Shown here: positions 32,844-42,059 of the stretch, piece by piece
How positions within the stretch are numbered: the first letter of the stretch is position 1
How the letters are laid out: each line of letters begins with the position of its first letter
Source: Schaalia hyovaginalis
GTDB taxonomy: Bacteria > Actinomycetota > Actinomycetes > Actinomycetales > Actinomycetaceae
DNA length: 64,000 nucleotides
NCBI RefSeq assembly: GCF_014208035.1
Contig: NZ_JACHMK010000001.1
Span: forward strand, 62,001 to 126,000
Direction: 5' to 3'
Notes under the pieces: generated by a model
The model's database searches: none
What the model was told of the DNA's origin: nothing
The model's input: only the letters and a program-made list of their open reading frames with translations
Position numbers and translations under genes: made by a program

Positions 32844-35198
32844 TCAGTTCCTCTCGATCCTCACCGGAGTGGTGAGGACGCGCCCCTCGCCGACGATACG
32901 ACGCCCGGGCTCGAGTTCGATCTCGGACGCGGGCAGGCGCTCCTCCGAGGAGCGCCCCGCCGCGAGCAGGATCCTCCCGCCCTCGACGATGCGCTTCATG
33001 TCCACTCCCGTGAAGGAGAAGCGATCGGCGTGGACTTCAAAGGTAACGCGAGCGGACTCGCCGGGCGCCAGCTCGACCTTCGCGAAACCGATGAGCTGCT
33101 TGAGCGGGCGGACGACCTCGCCGACCGGGTCGGAGGCGTAGAGCTGGACGACCTCGGCCCCGGCGCGCCCACCGGTGTTCGTCACCGTCACCGAGTACTC
33201 GACCGTCCCGTCGAGCGCCATGCGCCCGGTCGAGACCGAGGGGGACGAGTACTCGACGCTCGTGTAGGACAGGCCGTGCCCGAAGGGGAAGAGCGGACGC
33301 GGATCGATGTTCGAGATGCCCTCCGACTCCCATCCGAGCGGCGGCTGCAGGTAGGTGCCGGGCTGGCCGCCCGGGGTGTTCGGGATGGCGATCGGCAGGC
33401 GGCCCGAGGGCGAGACCTCGCCCGACAGGACCCGGGTGATCGCGCCCGCGCCCTCGACTCCGGGCATGAAGGCCTGGACGACCGCGGCGCAGCGATCCGC
33501 ATAGGCGCCGAGCGCGTAGGGGCGTCCCGTCACGAGGACGAGGACGACGGGCGTGCCCGTGCCGAGGACCGCGTCGAGCAATTCGCCCTGGCGCCCTGGC
33601 AGGTCGAGGCTCGCGACGTCGCAGCCCTCGCCGGAGGTGCCCTCGCCGAACATGCCAGCGATGTCGCCGAGGGTGAGGATCGCGAGCTCGGAGTTCTTCG
33701 CGGCCGCAACGGCCTCGGCGATCTCCTCGTCGGTCCCCTCCATGAAGCCGGTGCCGCGGACGAAGACCGGATCGTCGAGGACGGAGCCGAGCGCCTCGGG
33801 CAGGGTCTCGATGTCGAGGCCCGTGCGGCCGTCCTCGTAACGGGCGAGCACGTGGTTCGGGAAGGCGTAGCAGCCCATGAAGGAGCGGACCTCCTCCCAC
33901 ACCGGGCCGATCACCACGGCGCCGCAGCGGCGCGCGAGGGGCAGGACCCCGTCATTCTTGAGCAGGACGATCGATTCCTCGGCCATGCGGCGCGCCACCT
34001 CGCGGTTCTTAGGAGAATCGAGGTCGCGCGACTCGTCGACGAAGGGCTCCCATTCGGCGTCGAGCAGGCCCAGACGCGCCTTCTGGAGGAGCACCCGGCG
34101 AGCCGCCGCATCGATGTCCGCGACCTCGACCAGGCCGCGCTCCACCGCTTCGGCGAGCCCCGAATAGCAGGTCGTCTCGGGCAGCTCGACATCCAATCCG
34201 GCGTTGAGGGCGAGGGCCGCGGCCTCGACCCCGTCACCCGCGATCCGGTGCATCTTCTCGAGGAATCGGACCGACCAGTAATCCGAGACGGTCGTCCCCG
34301 TGAAGCCCCAGCGCTCGCGCAGGACCTCAGTGAGGAGGTGGCGCGAAGCCGCGGCGGGCACGCCGTCGATGTCGGAGTAGGAGTTCATCACCGAGTCGAC
34401 GCCGCCCTCGCGGACCGCCATCTCGAAGGAGGGGAGCATGACGTCCTCGAGCTCGCGCGGGCCCATCGGCACGGGCGCGTGATTGCGGCCGCCGCGCGAG
34501 GCCGGGTAGCCGACGAAGTGCTTGAGGGTCGCGATGACGCCCGCGCCCTGGAGGCCCTTGACGTAGGCCGTGCCGACGGTTCCGACGAGGTAGGGGTCCT
34601 CGCCGCAGGTCTCCTCGACGCGCCCCCAGCGGTAGTCGCGCACGACGTCGAGCAGGGGCGACAGGCCCTGGTGAACGCCGAGGGCGTGCATGTCCCGCCC
34701 GATCCGTGAAGCCATCTCGCCGACGAGCCCGGGGTTCCAGGTCGCGCCCCAGGCGATCGCCGCGGGGTAGACGGTCGCCCGGTAGGCGGTGAAACCGGTG
34801 AGGCACTCCTCGTGGACGATCGCGGGGATGCCGAAGGCGTTGCATTCGCGCACCTCGGCCTGCATCTTCTTGAGCTTGGCCGCGCCCTCGGAGAGTTCGA
34901 GGGGGTCGGTGCCCCACACGCGGGTGATGTGCCCCAGGCCGCCGTCGATCGACTCCTCCCAGGACAGGGAATCGGCCGCGAAGGCGTTCTCCATGGGCGC
35001 GACCTCGTGCCCGGCCCCCTGTTCGACGGAATCGGCCTCGCCCTCGGGCCCCGTGGGCTCGGGCGCGGGGGCGGCCGCCTCGGGATCACGGGCCCAGAAG
35101 GAGGCGAGCTGGTGGATCTTCTCCTTCAGGCTCATCTCGGCGAGCAGGGCGTCGACCCGTTCCTCGTCGCTGAGGGACGCGTTCTGCCAGGTGGTCAT
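32844..35198 (-). CDS. GH3 family beta-xylosidase/beta-glucosidase
   Basis: 784 residues from ATG 35198 with TTTGGAGAC upstream; the frame above it is not coding. 'SLKEKIHQLASFW' opens the barrel, then 'VHEECLTGFTAYRATVYPAA' and 'WGRVEETCGEDPYLVGTVGT', and the nucleophile in 'GTTVSDYWSVRF' (Asp306). The C-terminal fibronectin III-like domain includes 'TNTGGRAGAEVVQLYASDPV'. No signal peptide. The SDYW motif and context with GH43 and the acetyl esterase favour beta-xylosidase activity on imported xylo-oligosaccharides, while beta-glucosidase is the alternative. Confidence 0.9.
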   Translation of the reverse strand: MTTWQNASLSDEERVDALLAEMSLKEKIHQLASFWARDPEAAAPAPEPTGPEGEADSVEQGAGHEVAPMENAFAADSLSWEESIDGGLGHITRVWGTDPLELSEGAAKLKKMQAEVRECNAFGIPAIVHEECLTGFTAYRATVYPAAIAWGATWNPGLVGEMASRIGRDMHALGVHQGLSPLLDVVRDYRWGRVEETCGEDPYLVGTVGTAYVKGLQGAGVIATLKHFVGYPASRGGRNHAPVPMGPRELEDVMLPSFEMAVREGGVDSVMNSYSDIDGVPAAASRHLLTEVLRERWGFTGTTVSDYWSVRFLEKMHRIAGDGVEAAALALNAGLDVELPETTCYSGLAEAVERGLVEVADIDAAARRVLLQKARLGLLDAEWEPFVDESRDLDSPKNREVARRMAEESIVLLKNDGVLPLARRCGAVVIGPVWEEVRSFMGCYAFPNHVLARYEDGRTGLDIETLPEALGSVLDDPVFVRGTGFMEGTDEEIAEAVAAAKNSELAILTLGDIAGMFGEGTSGEGCDVASLDLPGRQGELLDAVLGTGTPVVLVLVTGRPYALGAYADRCAAVVQAFMPGVEGAGAITRVLSGEVSPSGRLPIAIPNTPGGQPGTYLQPPLGWESEGISNIDPRPLFPFGHGLSYTSVEYSSPSVSTGRMALDGTVEYSVTVTNTGGRAGAEVVQLYASDPVGEVVRPLKQLIGFAKVELAPGESARVTFEVHADRFSFTGVDMKRIVEGGRILLAAGRSSEERLPASEIELEPGRRIVGEGRVLTTPVRIERN

Positions 35199-35242
35199 GA
35201 TGTCTCCAAAGTCGTGCGCCCTCAGGCGCAGGGGTCGGGCGC

Positions 35243-36724
35243 TCAGGGGCGCAATTCGGTTCCGGCGAGGCGCACCGGCGCAGTCATGTTCTCGAGGGCG
35301 GGACCCCACAGTCCGAGCAGACAGCCGGTGAATCCCCCGGCTTCCTCGGTGGAGAGCCAGCCCGCGGGCAGGGCGAGGACCGTCTCGGCGCGTTCATCGC
35401 CGAAGGCGATCTCACAGACGAGGTCGCGCAAGCCGACTCGGACCCTTGCGCCCGCATCGGGACGCCCGAGCACCCGTTCCTCCTCCTCGCCGCGCGCGAG
35501 GATCCGGGCGACCAGGCGACCGTCCTCGTCGATGCGCACGCGGGCCGAGTTCTTCGCATCCTGGACGATGCCGGGCACGAGGCCTCCTGCGGCGAGCGTC
35601 TCTGCGGCGAGGCTGATCGCGGCTTTCCAGGAGGCGACGCGCACGCCGCGGAAGGACCGCTCCTCCTCGCCGATCCACTCCGCCCCGACCGGTCTCAGTG
35701 CTTTGGCGCTCAGTTCGGCGATGGGGAGTTCAAGCTCATGCGGGCGTTCGGGGGCGTCTCCGAGGGGCGCGAGGCAGCGCTGCTCGGGGGCGATCCCGGG
35801 ACGGACGTCGATGGCGGCGGGGACCCTCCCGACTCCCGGTGCGAACACCGGCCACCCCTCCTCCCACGAGACCGGCACGAGGAAGGTTTCGCGCCCGAGG
35901 AGGTGGCGGTTGCCGCGCAGCCTCACGCCGAGCATGACCGCCCACCAGGAGCCGTCGGGCATGGTGAACATGTCGGCGTGCCCGATGTTGTGGATCTGAG
36001 AGCTCCGGCCGAGATTGCGATGCGTGAAGATCGGGTTGCGCTTGCAGCCCTCCCAGGGGCCGCGCGGGTGCGGCGCCCGGGCGACTGAGACGGAGTGCTC
36101 CTCGGCGGTCCCGCCCTCGGCCGTCAAGAGGTAGTAGGTGCCGTCGACCCTGTAGAGGTGCGGGCCTTCCGACCACACGGCCTTCTCGACGGCGCCATGC
36201 CAGATGACCGTCTCCTCGCCCGTGAAGCGGGCGGCGTCGAGGTCCACAGGGCGCGTCCAGATCTCGGTCTGATCGTGCCACATGGGGTCGGCGGCCAAGC
36301 GGGTCCCCGTCCACCAGACGGTCCCGTCCTCGTCCTCGAACACGTCCGGGTCGATGCCGCCGGCGCCTTCGAGGAAGCGGGGAGTCGACCACGGCCCTTC
36401 GGCGCGCGGCGCCGTCATGACGAAGGAGCGCTCGGTCGTGCCGACGACCGTCGTGCAGACGAGGACGAATCGTCCGCCGATGTGGCGCAGAGTCGGGGCG
36501 AAGATGCCCTGCGACTCCGCTCCGAGCTCGAGGTCGAGGGGGCCGGCGTTGCCCTCGGTGAGGGCGTGGCCGACGAGCTCCCAGTTCTCCAGGTCGCGGC
36601 TCGCGTGGATGGGCAAGCCGGGCAACCAGGTGAAGGTCGAGTTCACGAGGTAGACCGTGTCGCCGACCCGGCACGCGGAGGGGTCGGGGAAGGTCCCGGC
36701 GAGGATCGGATTTCGGGCGCTCAT
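35243..36724 (-). CDS. GH43 family beta-xylosidase/alpha-L-arabinofuranosidase
   Basis: 493 residues from ATG 36724, overlapping the permease stop as ATGA. The five-bladed propeller shows 'NPILAGTFPDPSACRVGDTV' (general-base Asp), 'GIDPDVFEDEDGTVWWTG' and 'EKAVWSEGPHLYRVDGTYYL' (general-acid Glu in the SEGPHL motif), typical of GH43 subfamilies 11/12. A C-terminal beta-sandwich covers about 300-493. It trims xylose or arabinose from xylo-oligosaccharides in the cytoplasm. Confidence 0.92.
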   Translation of the reverse strand: MSARNPILAGTFPDPSACRVGDTVYLVNSTFTWLPGLPIHASRDLENWELVGHALTEGNAGPLDLELGAESQGIFAPTLRHIGGRFVLVCTTVVGTTERSFVMTAPRAEGPWSTPRFLEGAGGIDPDVFEDEDGTVWWTGTRLAADPMWHDQTEIWTRPVDLDAARFTGEETVIWHGAVEKAVWSEGPHLYRVDGTYYLLTAEGGTAEEHSVSVARAPHPRGPWEGCKRNPIFTHRNLGRSSQIHNIGHADMFTMPDGSWWAVMLGVRLRGNRHLLGRETFLVPVSWEEGWPVFAPGVGRVPAAIDVRPGIAPEQRCLAPLGDAPERPHELELPIAELSAKALRPVGAEWIGEEERSFRGVRVASWKAAISLAAETLAAGGLVPGIVQDAKNSARVRIDEDGRLVARILARGEEEERVLGRPDAGARVRVGLRDLVCEIAFGDERAETVLALPAGWLSTEEAGGFTGCLLGLWGPALENMTAPVRLAGTELRP

Positions 36725-37584
36725 CCCTTCACGGCTCCCGTCAGACCGCCGACGATGCGGCGCTCGAAGAGTGAGAAGAAGATGAGGGCGGGGATCATCG
36801 ACAGCGAGGTGAAGGCGAGGACCCTGGCGGTGTCCACCGAGTACTGCGAGGCGAAGGCCTGGACGCCCAGCGGAAGGGTGAAGAGGGACTCGTCGGAGAG
36901 CACGAAGAGCGGCAGCATGTACGAGTTCCAGGATCCGATGAAGGCGAGGATGCCCGTCGTGATGACGCCGGGAGCCGACAGCGGCAGGACGATCTTCCAG
37001 AAGAAGCCGAGCCTTCCGCAGCCGTCGAGGGCGGCTGCCTCCTCCAGTTCCTTCGGGATCGTGCGCAGGAATGGCACGAGGATGATCACCGTCGTCGGCA
37101 GGGCGAAGGCGATGCCGGGGAGGATCACCCCGAGGAGGTTGTTCGTCAGCCCCAGGGACTTGATGAGGATGTACAGGGGCGTGATCGCGACGGTCATCGG
37201 GAACATGAGCCCGGCGGCGAAGAGGGAGTACATGGCCTCGCGCCCTTTGAAGGGGTAGCGGGCGATGACGAAGGAGGCCATCATGCCGAGGATGACGACG
37301 CCGACGGTGGTCGCCGTGGCGGCGATCGTCGAGTTGAGGATCTGGCGCCAGAAGACGGGGCTGGCGATGACCTCCGTGTAGTTCTCGATGACCCACGGGT
37401 TGGGAAGGCCGGCCGGATTGTCGGTGATCTGCGAGTTCGTGCGGAAGCCGCCGATGATGACGTAGACGACGGGCGCGAGGAGCGCGATTGAGACGACTGC
37501 GGCGAGGAAGTAGATGCCGGGGTTGCCCCATTCGAGCTTCGGGGCGCCGTTCTTGCGTCGCTTGAGCGGGATTGCAGTGCTCAC
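36721..37584 (-). CDS. Sugar ABC importer permease, MalG type (xylan locus CUT1)
   Basis: 287 residues from GTG 37584 (GGAGG eight bases upstream); the GTG overlaps the stop of the previous permease as GTGA, so a start further upstream would lie inside that gene. Six membrane segments, contact loop 'KELEEAAALDGCGRLGFFWK' and 'IVLPLSAPGVIT'. The stop overlaps the GH43 start. Confidence 0.92.
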   Translation of the reverse strand: MSTAIPLKRRKNGAPKLEWGNPGIYFLAAVVSIALLAPVVYVIIGGFRTNSQITDNPAGLPNPWVIENYTEVIASPVFWRQILNSTIAATATTVGVVILGMMASFVIARYPFKGREAMYSLFAAGLMFPMTVAITPLYILIKSLGLTNNLLGVILPGIAFALPTTVIILVPFLRTIPKELEEAAALDGCGRLGFFWKIVLPLSAPGVITTGILAFIGSWNSYMLPLFVLSDESLFTLPLGVQAFASQYSVDTARVLAFTSLSMIPALIFFSLFERRIVGGLTGAVKG

Positions 37585-38576
37585 TTCCGGCCTCCTGTAA
37601 GCGCGCCCTCTGTGTCGCGGCGCAGGACGAAACGCTGATAGGCGAGGGCGATGATGAGCGAGATGAAGAAGACGACGACCGCGACGGCGTTGCCGTAGCC
37701 GTAGTTGCCGGCCAGACGGCCGTTGATCACCATGTAGCTCGCCATCGTCGAGGTTCCGGCGGTCGAGGCGATGTACTGGCCCCAGATGATGTAGACGAGG
37801 TCGAAGAGCTGGAGGGAGCCGATGATTGAGAGGAATGCCCACATGCGCAGCGTCGGGCCGAGCAAGGGGATCGTGATGCGGCGCTGGATCTGCCAGTAGG
37901 AGGCTCCGTCGACCTTCGCGGCCTCCATGAGCTCGGTCGGGATCCCCTGCAGCCCCGCGAGGAAGATGATGACGGCGAAGCCGACGTACTTCCAGGTGAG
38001 GATGAACATGAGGGTCGCCATGGCGATCTTCGGATCGGCGATCCAGTCCCGGGTGAAGGCGCCGAGGCCGATGTCGGTGAGGAGGCGGTTGACGCCGCCC
38101 TGGCTCTGGAGGAGCAGCGACCATGCGGTGCCGGCGATGACCTCGGAGATGACGTAGGGGATGAAGATGAGGACGCGGATGATCGACTGCCCGCGCATCT
38201 TCTTGTTGAGGAGGAGTGCGAGGAGCAGGGCGATCGGCCCCTGGAGGAGCAGGGATGCCACGAGGATGATCGCGTTGTGGCCGAGGACCGCGTGGAACTC
38301 GGGGTCGGTGAGGATCGTGATGTAGTTCTTCAGGCCGACGAAGTCGGTGGGGACTCCGTAGCCCTTCCATTTGAAGAAGCCGTAGTAGCCCGCCATGAGG
38401 ACGGGGAAGATGACGAAGAAGAGGAAGAGGAGGATCGCCGGGCCGGACAGGACGGCGATCTCCAGGCGCTCGCGCCTACCGATCTCCGACTTCTGTGAGC
38501 GGCCGCGGCCGCGGGAGCGCTTCTCGGCGGCTCCCGCGGCCCCGGATCCCCCGTCGAGCACGGGGGCTGCTGACAT
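37581..38576 (-). CDS. Sugar ABC importer permease, MalF type (xylan locus CUT1)
   Basis: 331 residues; about 40 polar, basic N-terminal residues precede six membrane segments beginning 'LSGPAILLFLFFVIFPVLMA'. The contact loop is 'ELMEAAKVDGASYWQIQRRI' and 'TIPLLGPTLRM'. It lies nine bases after the binding protein gene. Confidence 0.92.
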   Translation of the reverse strand: MSAAPVLDGGSGAAGAAEKRSRGRGRSQKSEIGRRERLEIAVLSGPAILLFLFFVIFPVLMAGYYGFFKWKGYGVPTDFVGLKNYITILTDPEFHAVLGHNAIILVASLLLQGPIALLLALLLNKKMRGQSIIRVLIFIPYVISEVIAGTAWSLLLQSQGGVNRLLTDIGLGAFTRDWIADPKIAMATLMFILTWKYVGFAVIIFLAGLQGIPTELMEAAKVDGASYWQIQRRITIPLLGPTLRMWAFLSIIGSLQLFDLVYIIWGQYIASTAGTSTMASYMVINGRLAGNYGYGNAVAVVVFFISLIIALAYQRFVLRRDTEGALTGGRK

Positions 38577-38585
38577 GGTCTCGAA

Positions 38586-39884
38586 TCACTCCTTATCCGC
38601 TGCGGCCTGGACCGCCTTGAGGATGCCGTCGGGGCCGGACTTGCCGGCGAGCATGTCGACGACGCCGATGTTGAGGGCGTTGCCGACGTTCTGGCCGAGG
38701 AGGGTGTCGAGCCACACGGCGATGTAGGGGGCCTTGTTGTTGGCCTCGAGGATGTTCTTGAGCGCGGGCTCCTGAACGACGCCCTGGGCCTCCGTGTTGG
38801 CCGGGATGGTCTTGAAGGCCTCGGCGTACTTCTCCTGGTATTCCTTCTTCACGGCGAAGTTGAGGAATTCTGCGCATTCCTTGGGGGCTTCGGTCGAGCA
38901 GGAGAAGCCGTCAAGACCGCCCATGAGGGCGCCTTCGCCGCCCTGTCCGCCGTCAACGGCCGGGAAGGGGAACCAGCGCAGGTCCGCGAGGGGCTTCTTG
39001 TCCGGGGTGAGGTCCGCGATGACGCCGACGTTCCAGGCGCCCATGAGTTCCATGGCGGCCTTGTGGTTGGCGACGAGGCCCGCTGAGGAGCCGGCGCCCT
39101 GCTGGGCGGAAGTGGTGAGGAAGCCGTCGTTGAAGGGCTCGGTATCGGCGAAGGTCTTGAGGTCCTCAGCGGCTTTGAGCCAGCAGGGATCGGAGAAATC
39201 GCCCTTGGCGGAGTCGGTGAGGAAGGTGTCCTGGCTGCATTCGCGCAGGGCGAAGAAGTAGAACCAGTGGGCGGCGGGCCATGCGTCCTTGGCGCCCAGA
39301 GCGATCGGCTGGATGCCGGCCGCCTTGAGCTTGTCGATGGCGGCGTTGAGCTCGTCCATGGTCGTGGGGGCTTCGGTGATCCCGGCCTGGGCGAAGAGCT
39401 CTTCGGAGTAGTAGATGCCGCCGGGCAGAACGGAGGTCGGAACGCCGTAGAGCTTGCCGTCGACGGTGAGCGTGGACATCGGGCCGGGGCCGATCGCGGT
39501 CTTCGTCTCTTCCGTGATCTGATCGGTGATGTCCTGGACCTGTCCGGCCTCGATCATGTCGTTGAGCTTGCCGCCGCCGCGGGAGAAGAAGATCTCGGGG
39601 GCGTCACCGGAGTTCATCGCGGTCTGGAGCTTGCCGTCGAGCTCTTCGTTCTGGACGGCCGAGACGTTGATCGTGACGTTCGGGTTCTCCTTCATGAAGT
39701 CGGCGGCGGTGCTGTCCCAGAAGGCCTTGCCTTCACCGGTGGTGGAGTTGTGCCAGAGCTCCATGGTGACCTTGCCGTCGGCGGACCCGGAGTCGGACCC
39801 CGCACCACCGGCGCAGCCTGCGAGGGCGAGCGCGGCGACGGCGGCGACTGTCGTCACACTGAGCATTCGTGAGTGTCGTTTCAC
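38586..39884 (-). CDS. Extracellular solute-binding lipoprotein (xylan locus CUT1)
   Basis: 432 residues. Signal peptide with lipobox 'ALALAGCAGG'. Family 1 layout: 'VTMELWHNSTTGEGKAFWDS', 'SGDAPEIFFSRGGGKLNDMI', 'LYGVPTSVLPGGIYYSEELF' and 'GSSAGLVANHKAAMELMGAW'. Context with GH43, GH3 and acetyl esterase indicates xylo-oligosaccharide binding, as for XynE/BxlE-type proteins. Promoter at 39961-39988. Confidence 0.9.
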   Translation of the reverse strand: MKRHSRMLSVTTVAAVAALALAGCAGGAGSDSGSADGKVTMELWHNSTTGEGKAFWDSTAADFMKENPNVTINVSAVQNEELDGKLQTAMNSGDAPEIFFSRGGGKLNDMIEAGQVQDITDQITEETKTAIGPGPMSTLTVDGKLYGVPTSVLPGGIYYSEELFAQAGITEAPTTMDELNAAIDKLKAAGIQPIALGAKDAWPAAHWFYFFALRECSQDTFLTDSAKGDFSDPCWLKAAEDLKTFADTEPFNDGFLTTSAQQGAGSSAGLVANHKAAMELMGAWNVGVIADLTPDKKPLADLRWFPFPAVDGGQGGEGALMGGLDGFSCSTEAPKECAEFLNFAVKKEYQEKYAEAFKTIPANTEAQGVVQEPALKNILEANNKAPYIAVWLDTLLGQNVGNALNIGVVDMLAGKSGPDGILKAVQAAADKE

Positions 39885-39926
39885 CGTTGAAACCTCCGTC
39901 GGTGGTCGCTCCGGTCAGGGATCAAC

Positions 39927-39938
39927 CGAAATCTTTCG
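39927..39938 (-). promoter_or_regulatory. Candidate LacI site in the 5' UTR of the xylan operon
   Basis: CGAAA-TC-TTTCG, the same arms as the 40060-40074 palindrome but with a 2-nt centre instead of 3, about 20 bases past the predicted -10. The spacing difference weakens the case. Confidence 0.35.
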
Positions 39939-39960
39939 CGAACCAACCTGAACACCACTT

Positions 39961-39988
39961 AGTTTAGGTGTGAGAGAAAATATGTCAA
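39961..39988 (-). promoter_or_regulatory. Promoter of the xylan importer operon
   Basis: On the minus strand a perfect TTGACA (39983-39988), 16-bp spacer, then TAAACT (39961-39966). Confidence 0.6.
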
Positions 39989-40050
39989 GACGCACAGATT
40001 GCGCGCAGATAACGAAATGCCAACAGCCAATTACTCTTTGCAATTACTCC

Positions 40051-40079
40051 TTGAATAAAACGAAACTGTTTCGTATGCT
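40051..40079 (+). promoter_or_regulatory. Promoter of the xylan-locus lacI gene with operator in the spacer
   Basis: TTGAAT (40051-40056), 17-bp spacer, TATGCT (40074-40079). The spacer is occupied by ACGAAAC-T-GTTTCGT (40060-40074), a perfect 7-bp inverted repeat. A repressor bound there would block RNA polymerase, which fits autoregulation of the LacI gene that starts at 40101. Confidence 0.6.
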
Positions 40080-40100
40080 GAAGGATGAAAGGAGGTTGCT

Positions 40101-41162
40101 ATGAGTGATACCCCTCGCAAGCAGAAGGTCACCCTCGATGCGGTCGCCCAACTGGCAGGCGTTTCCAAAGCCTCGGCCTCAAAAGCCCTCAACAACCGCA
40201 AAGACGTCTCCGAATCGACACGGCGCGCCGTCCTCGACGCCTGCGCCGCACTCGGATATCAGCGCACCGCCCCCGCGCACCCGACCGCGGCTCGCCCCTC
40301 GATCGCCATCGTCGCCGACAATCTTTCGACGACCTACACCCTCGAGATCCTCAAAGGCGCCTCCACAGCAGCCCTCCAGCTCGACGCCGACCTCCTCCTC
40401 AGCCACACCTCATTCGGCACCGGCGAAGAACCGAGGATCCGCCCCCTCGACGATCGTTGGATCTCGGACTTCGTCGAAGGCGGGGGCATCGGCATCATCA
40501 CCGTCACCTCGCCCTCGAGCACCGACCTCATCGCCCGCCTCCAAGACGCCGGCCTCGCCCACCTCGCGATCGACCCCGCATCCCCCACCCCGATCGGGAC
40601 CGCCTCGATCGGCGCGACGAACTGGAACGGCGGCGTCGAGGCGACGCAGCACCTCATCGCCCTCGGCCACTCCCGCATCGCCTTCGTCAAAGGCCCCGCC
40701 TACTCGGTGCCCGGCCACGAGCGCTTCGAGGGCTACCTGTCGGCCCTGAGAATGAACCGGATCGCCTTCGACCCCGCCCTCGTCGGCGGCTCCGAATACT
40801 CCTACGAGAACGGACTCGAAGTCGGACGCCGTCTCCTCTCACTCCCCGCGCCCGAGCGCCCGAGCGCGATCTTCGCCTCCAACGACGTCACCGCGATCGG
40901 CGTCTACGAGGCGGCCCGTGAACTCGGACTGCGGATCCCCGAGGACCTCTCCGTCATCGGCTTCGACGACACCGACCTCGCGCGCTGGGCGACCCCCAGG
41001 CTCACCAGCGTCCATCAGCCGCTCGGCGACATGGGGGCGCAGGCCGTGCGCACCGTGCTCCTCATGTCGAAAGATCCGGGGGCGACGGCCGGCTCGCCCA
41101 TTCAGCTCGCCACCCGGCTCGTCGTCCGCGACTCAACCGCCCCCGCCCCCCTCAGCGACTGA
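40101..41162 (+). CDS. LacI family transcriptional regulator of the xylan locus
   Basis: 353 residues, with a GAAAGGAGG site before the ATG. N-terminal helix-turn-helix 'VTLDAVAQLAGVSKASASKA', then the hinge 'LNNRKDVSESTRRAVLDACA'. The periplasmic-binding-protein-like domain ends with 'DLSVIGFDDTDLARWATPRL' and 'TSVHQPLGDMGAQAVRTVLL'. Divergent from the importer/GH43/GH3/esterase operon, which it most likely represses in response to xylo-oligosaccharide. 'VSKASASKALN' departs slightly from the usual VSxxTVSRxLN recognition helix, so its operator may be atypical. Confidence 0.92.
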   Translation: MSDTPRKQKVTLDAVAQLAGVSKASASKALNNRKDVSESTRRAVLDACAALGYQRTAPAHPTAARPSIAIVADNLSTTYTLEILKGASTAALQLDADLLLSHTSFGTGEEPRIRPLDDRWISDFVEGGGIGIITVTSPSSTDLIARLQDAGLAHLAIDPASPTPIGTASIGATNWNGGVEATQHLIALGHSRIAFVKGPAYSVPGHERFEGYLSALRMNRIAFDPALVGGSEYSYENGLEVGRRLLSLPAPERPSAIFASNDVTAIGVYEAARELGLRIPEDLSVIGFDDTDLARWATPRLTSVHQPLGDMGAQAVRTVLLMSKDPGATAGSPIQLATRLVVRDSTAPAPLSD

Positions 41163-41260
41163 CCCCATCGGTCCCGCCCCAAAGCGCCCGCCCGACGCGC
41201 ACACTGCGCACCGACGCAGACATATCGCCGACACTTCGGGATTGATGATCCTCCCCAGAC

Positions 41261-41606
41261 CCGGAATCGTTCACCTGCAGAGCCGCTCGATCTGCCGAAG
41301 CCCTTCTTCAGTCCCGAGGACGGCACGCTCTTCCGGATGATCCACGTAATAATCAACAATCCGTTCAATCGTCGAATACCGAATCGGCAAGGTCCACAAC
41401 TCCGCCAACCCAGAACCCGACACCGTCGGCTCAACCTCCAAGAAAACGCCCCGCTTCACACCGACAACCCGAGGCTTCTGCGACCACAAAACACGACTCA
41501 CCTCACCATAAGACCCCCGCATCTCAAACCCCTCCACACCAAACGAAATATACGACCTCCCAGACGTCCTAAAAAGCCCCAATGTACGAGGAACCACATC
41601 AGACAA
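41261..41606. repeat. 346-bp direct repeat, copy 1
   Basis: Identical to 43401-43746 except for one synonymous position (41582 A versus 43722 G). It covers the last 111 codons of the immunity-like gene, its stop and ten bases beyond. Confidence 0.95.
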
Positions 41607-41993
41607 CAGATAGATTTGAAATACAACAAACAGGCCTGACAAACCAGTGAAATGAAATAGAACACTATATCCAATGCTTCCAACAAGAATCCATCCAGAA
41701 AGGACATACACGGCGTGAAAGACTGTCAGAAACAGCGGTTCATCTATGCGGATGTTCGATCCAACTATTCGCCAAGATATTTTCTTTTGGAGCGAATATC
41801 GCATTGCAAACGGAATCGCACTCAACAAAAGCCAAGGACCTAGCAATAGTATCGCGCGAGCGCTTTCAATCGTTCGACTATTCGGAACAATAGACAGTAT
41901 TGAAAGAAGGGCAATTCCTGCAATTTCAAAATAGAGCATGCGCTGCTGCATTTTATCATACTCATCTACAGCCACATCTCTTCTCTTAAACAT
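41271..41993 (-). CDS. Immunity-like membrane protein, array position 3
   Basis: 240 residues, no family recognised. Residues 1-125 hold four hydrophobic segments ('MLYFEIAGIALLSILSIV', 'ARAILLLGPWLLLSAIPFAM', 'LFLTVFHAVYVLSGWILVGS', 'LFVVFQIYLLSDVV'). Residues 130-240 are a soluble, beta-rich domain identical in all 111 positions to the protein at 43411-44130, while the membrane halves differ strongly. It is the last gene of a tandem array behind a WXG-like effector gene and directly follows an orphan toxin tip, the usual place of an immunity gene. The start ATG has only a poor ribosome binding site. Function is inferred from context only. Confidence 0.65.
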   Translation of the reverse strand: MFKRRDVAVDEYDKMQQRMLYFEIAGIALLSILSIVPNSRTIESARAILLLGPWLLLSAIPFAMRYSLQKKISWRIVGSNIRIDEPLFLTVFHAVYVLSGWILVGSIGYSVLFHFTGLSGLFVVFQIYLLSDVVPRTLGLFRTSGRSYISFGVEGFEMRGSYGEVSRVLWSQKPRVVGVKRGVFLEVEPTVSGSGLAELWTLPIRYSTIERIVDYYVDHPEERAVLGTEEGLRQIERLCR

Positions 41994-42059
41994 TATAAGA
42001 AACCATTCTTACTCCGTCTGGACACACAAAATATTGCACATAACGAATGCAGGCCTTAT

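Noticed and set aside
31845-34709. A 954-codon plus-strand open frame opposite the esterase and GH3 genes.
   Set aside because: It is antisense to two intact enzymes, its sequence is His/Arg/Asp-rich low complexity and it has no ribosome binding site. It is a high-GC shadow frame.
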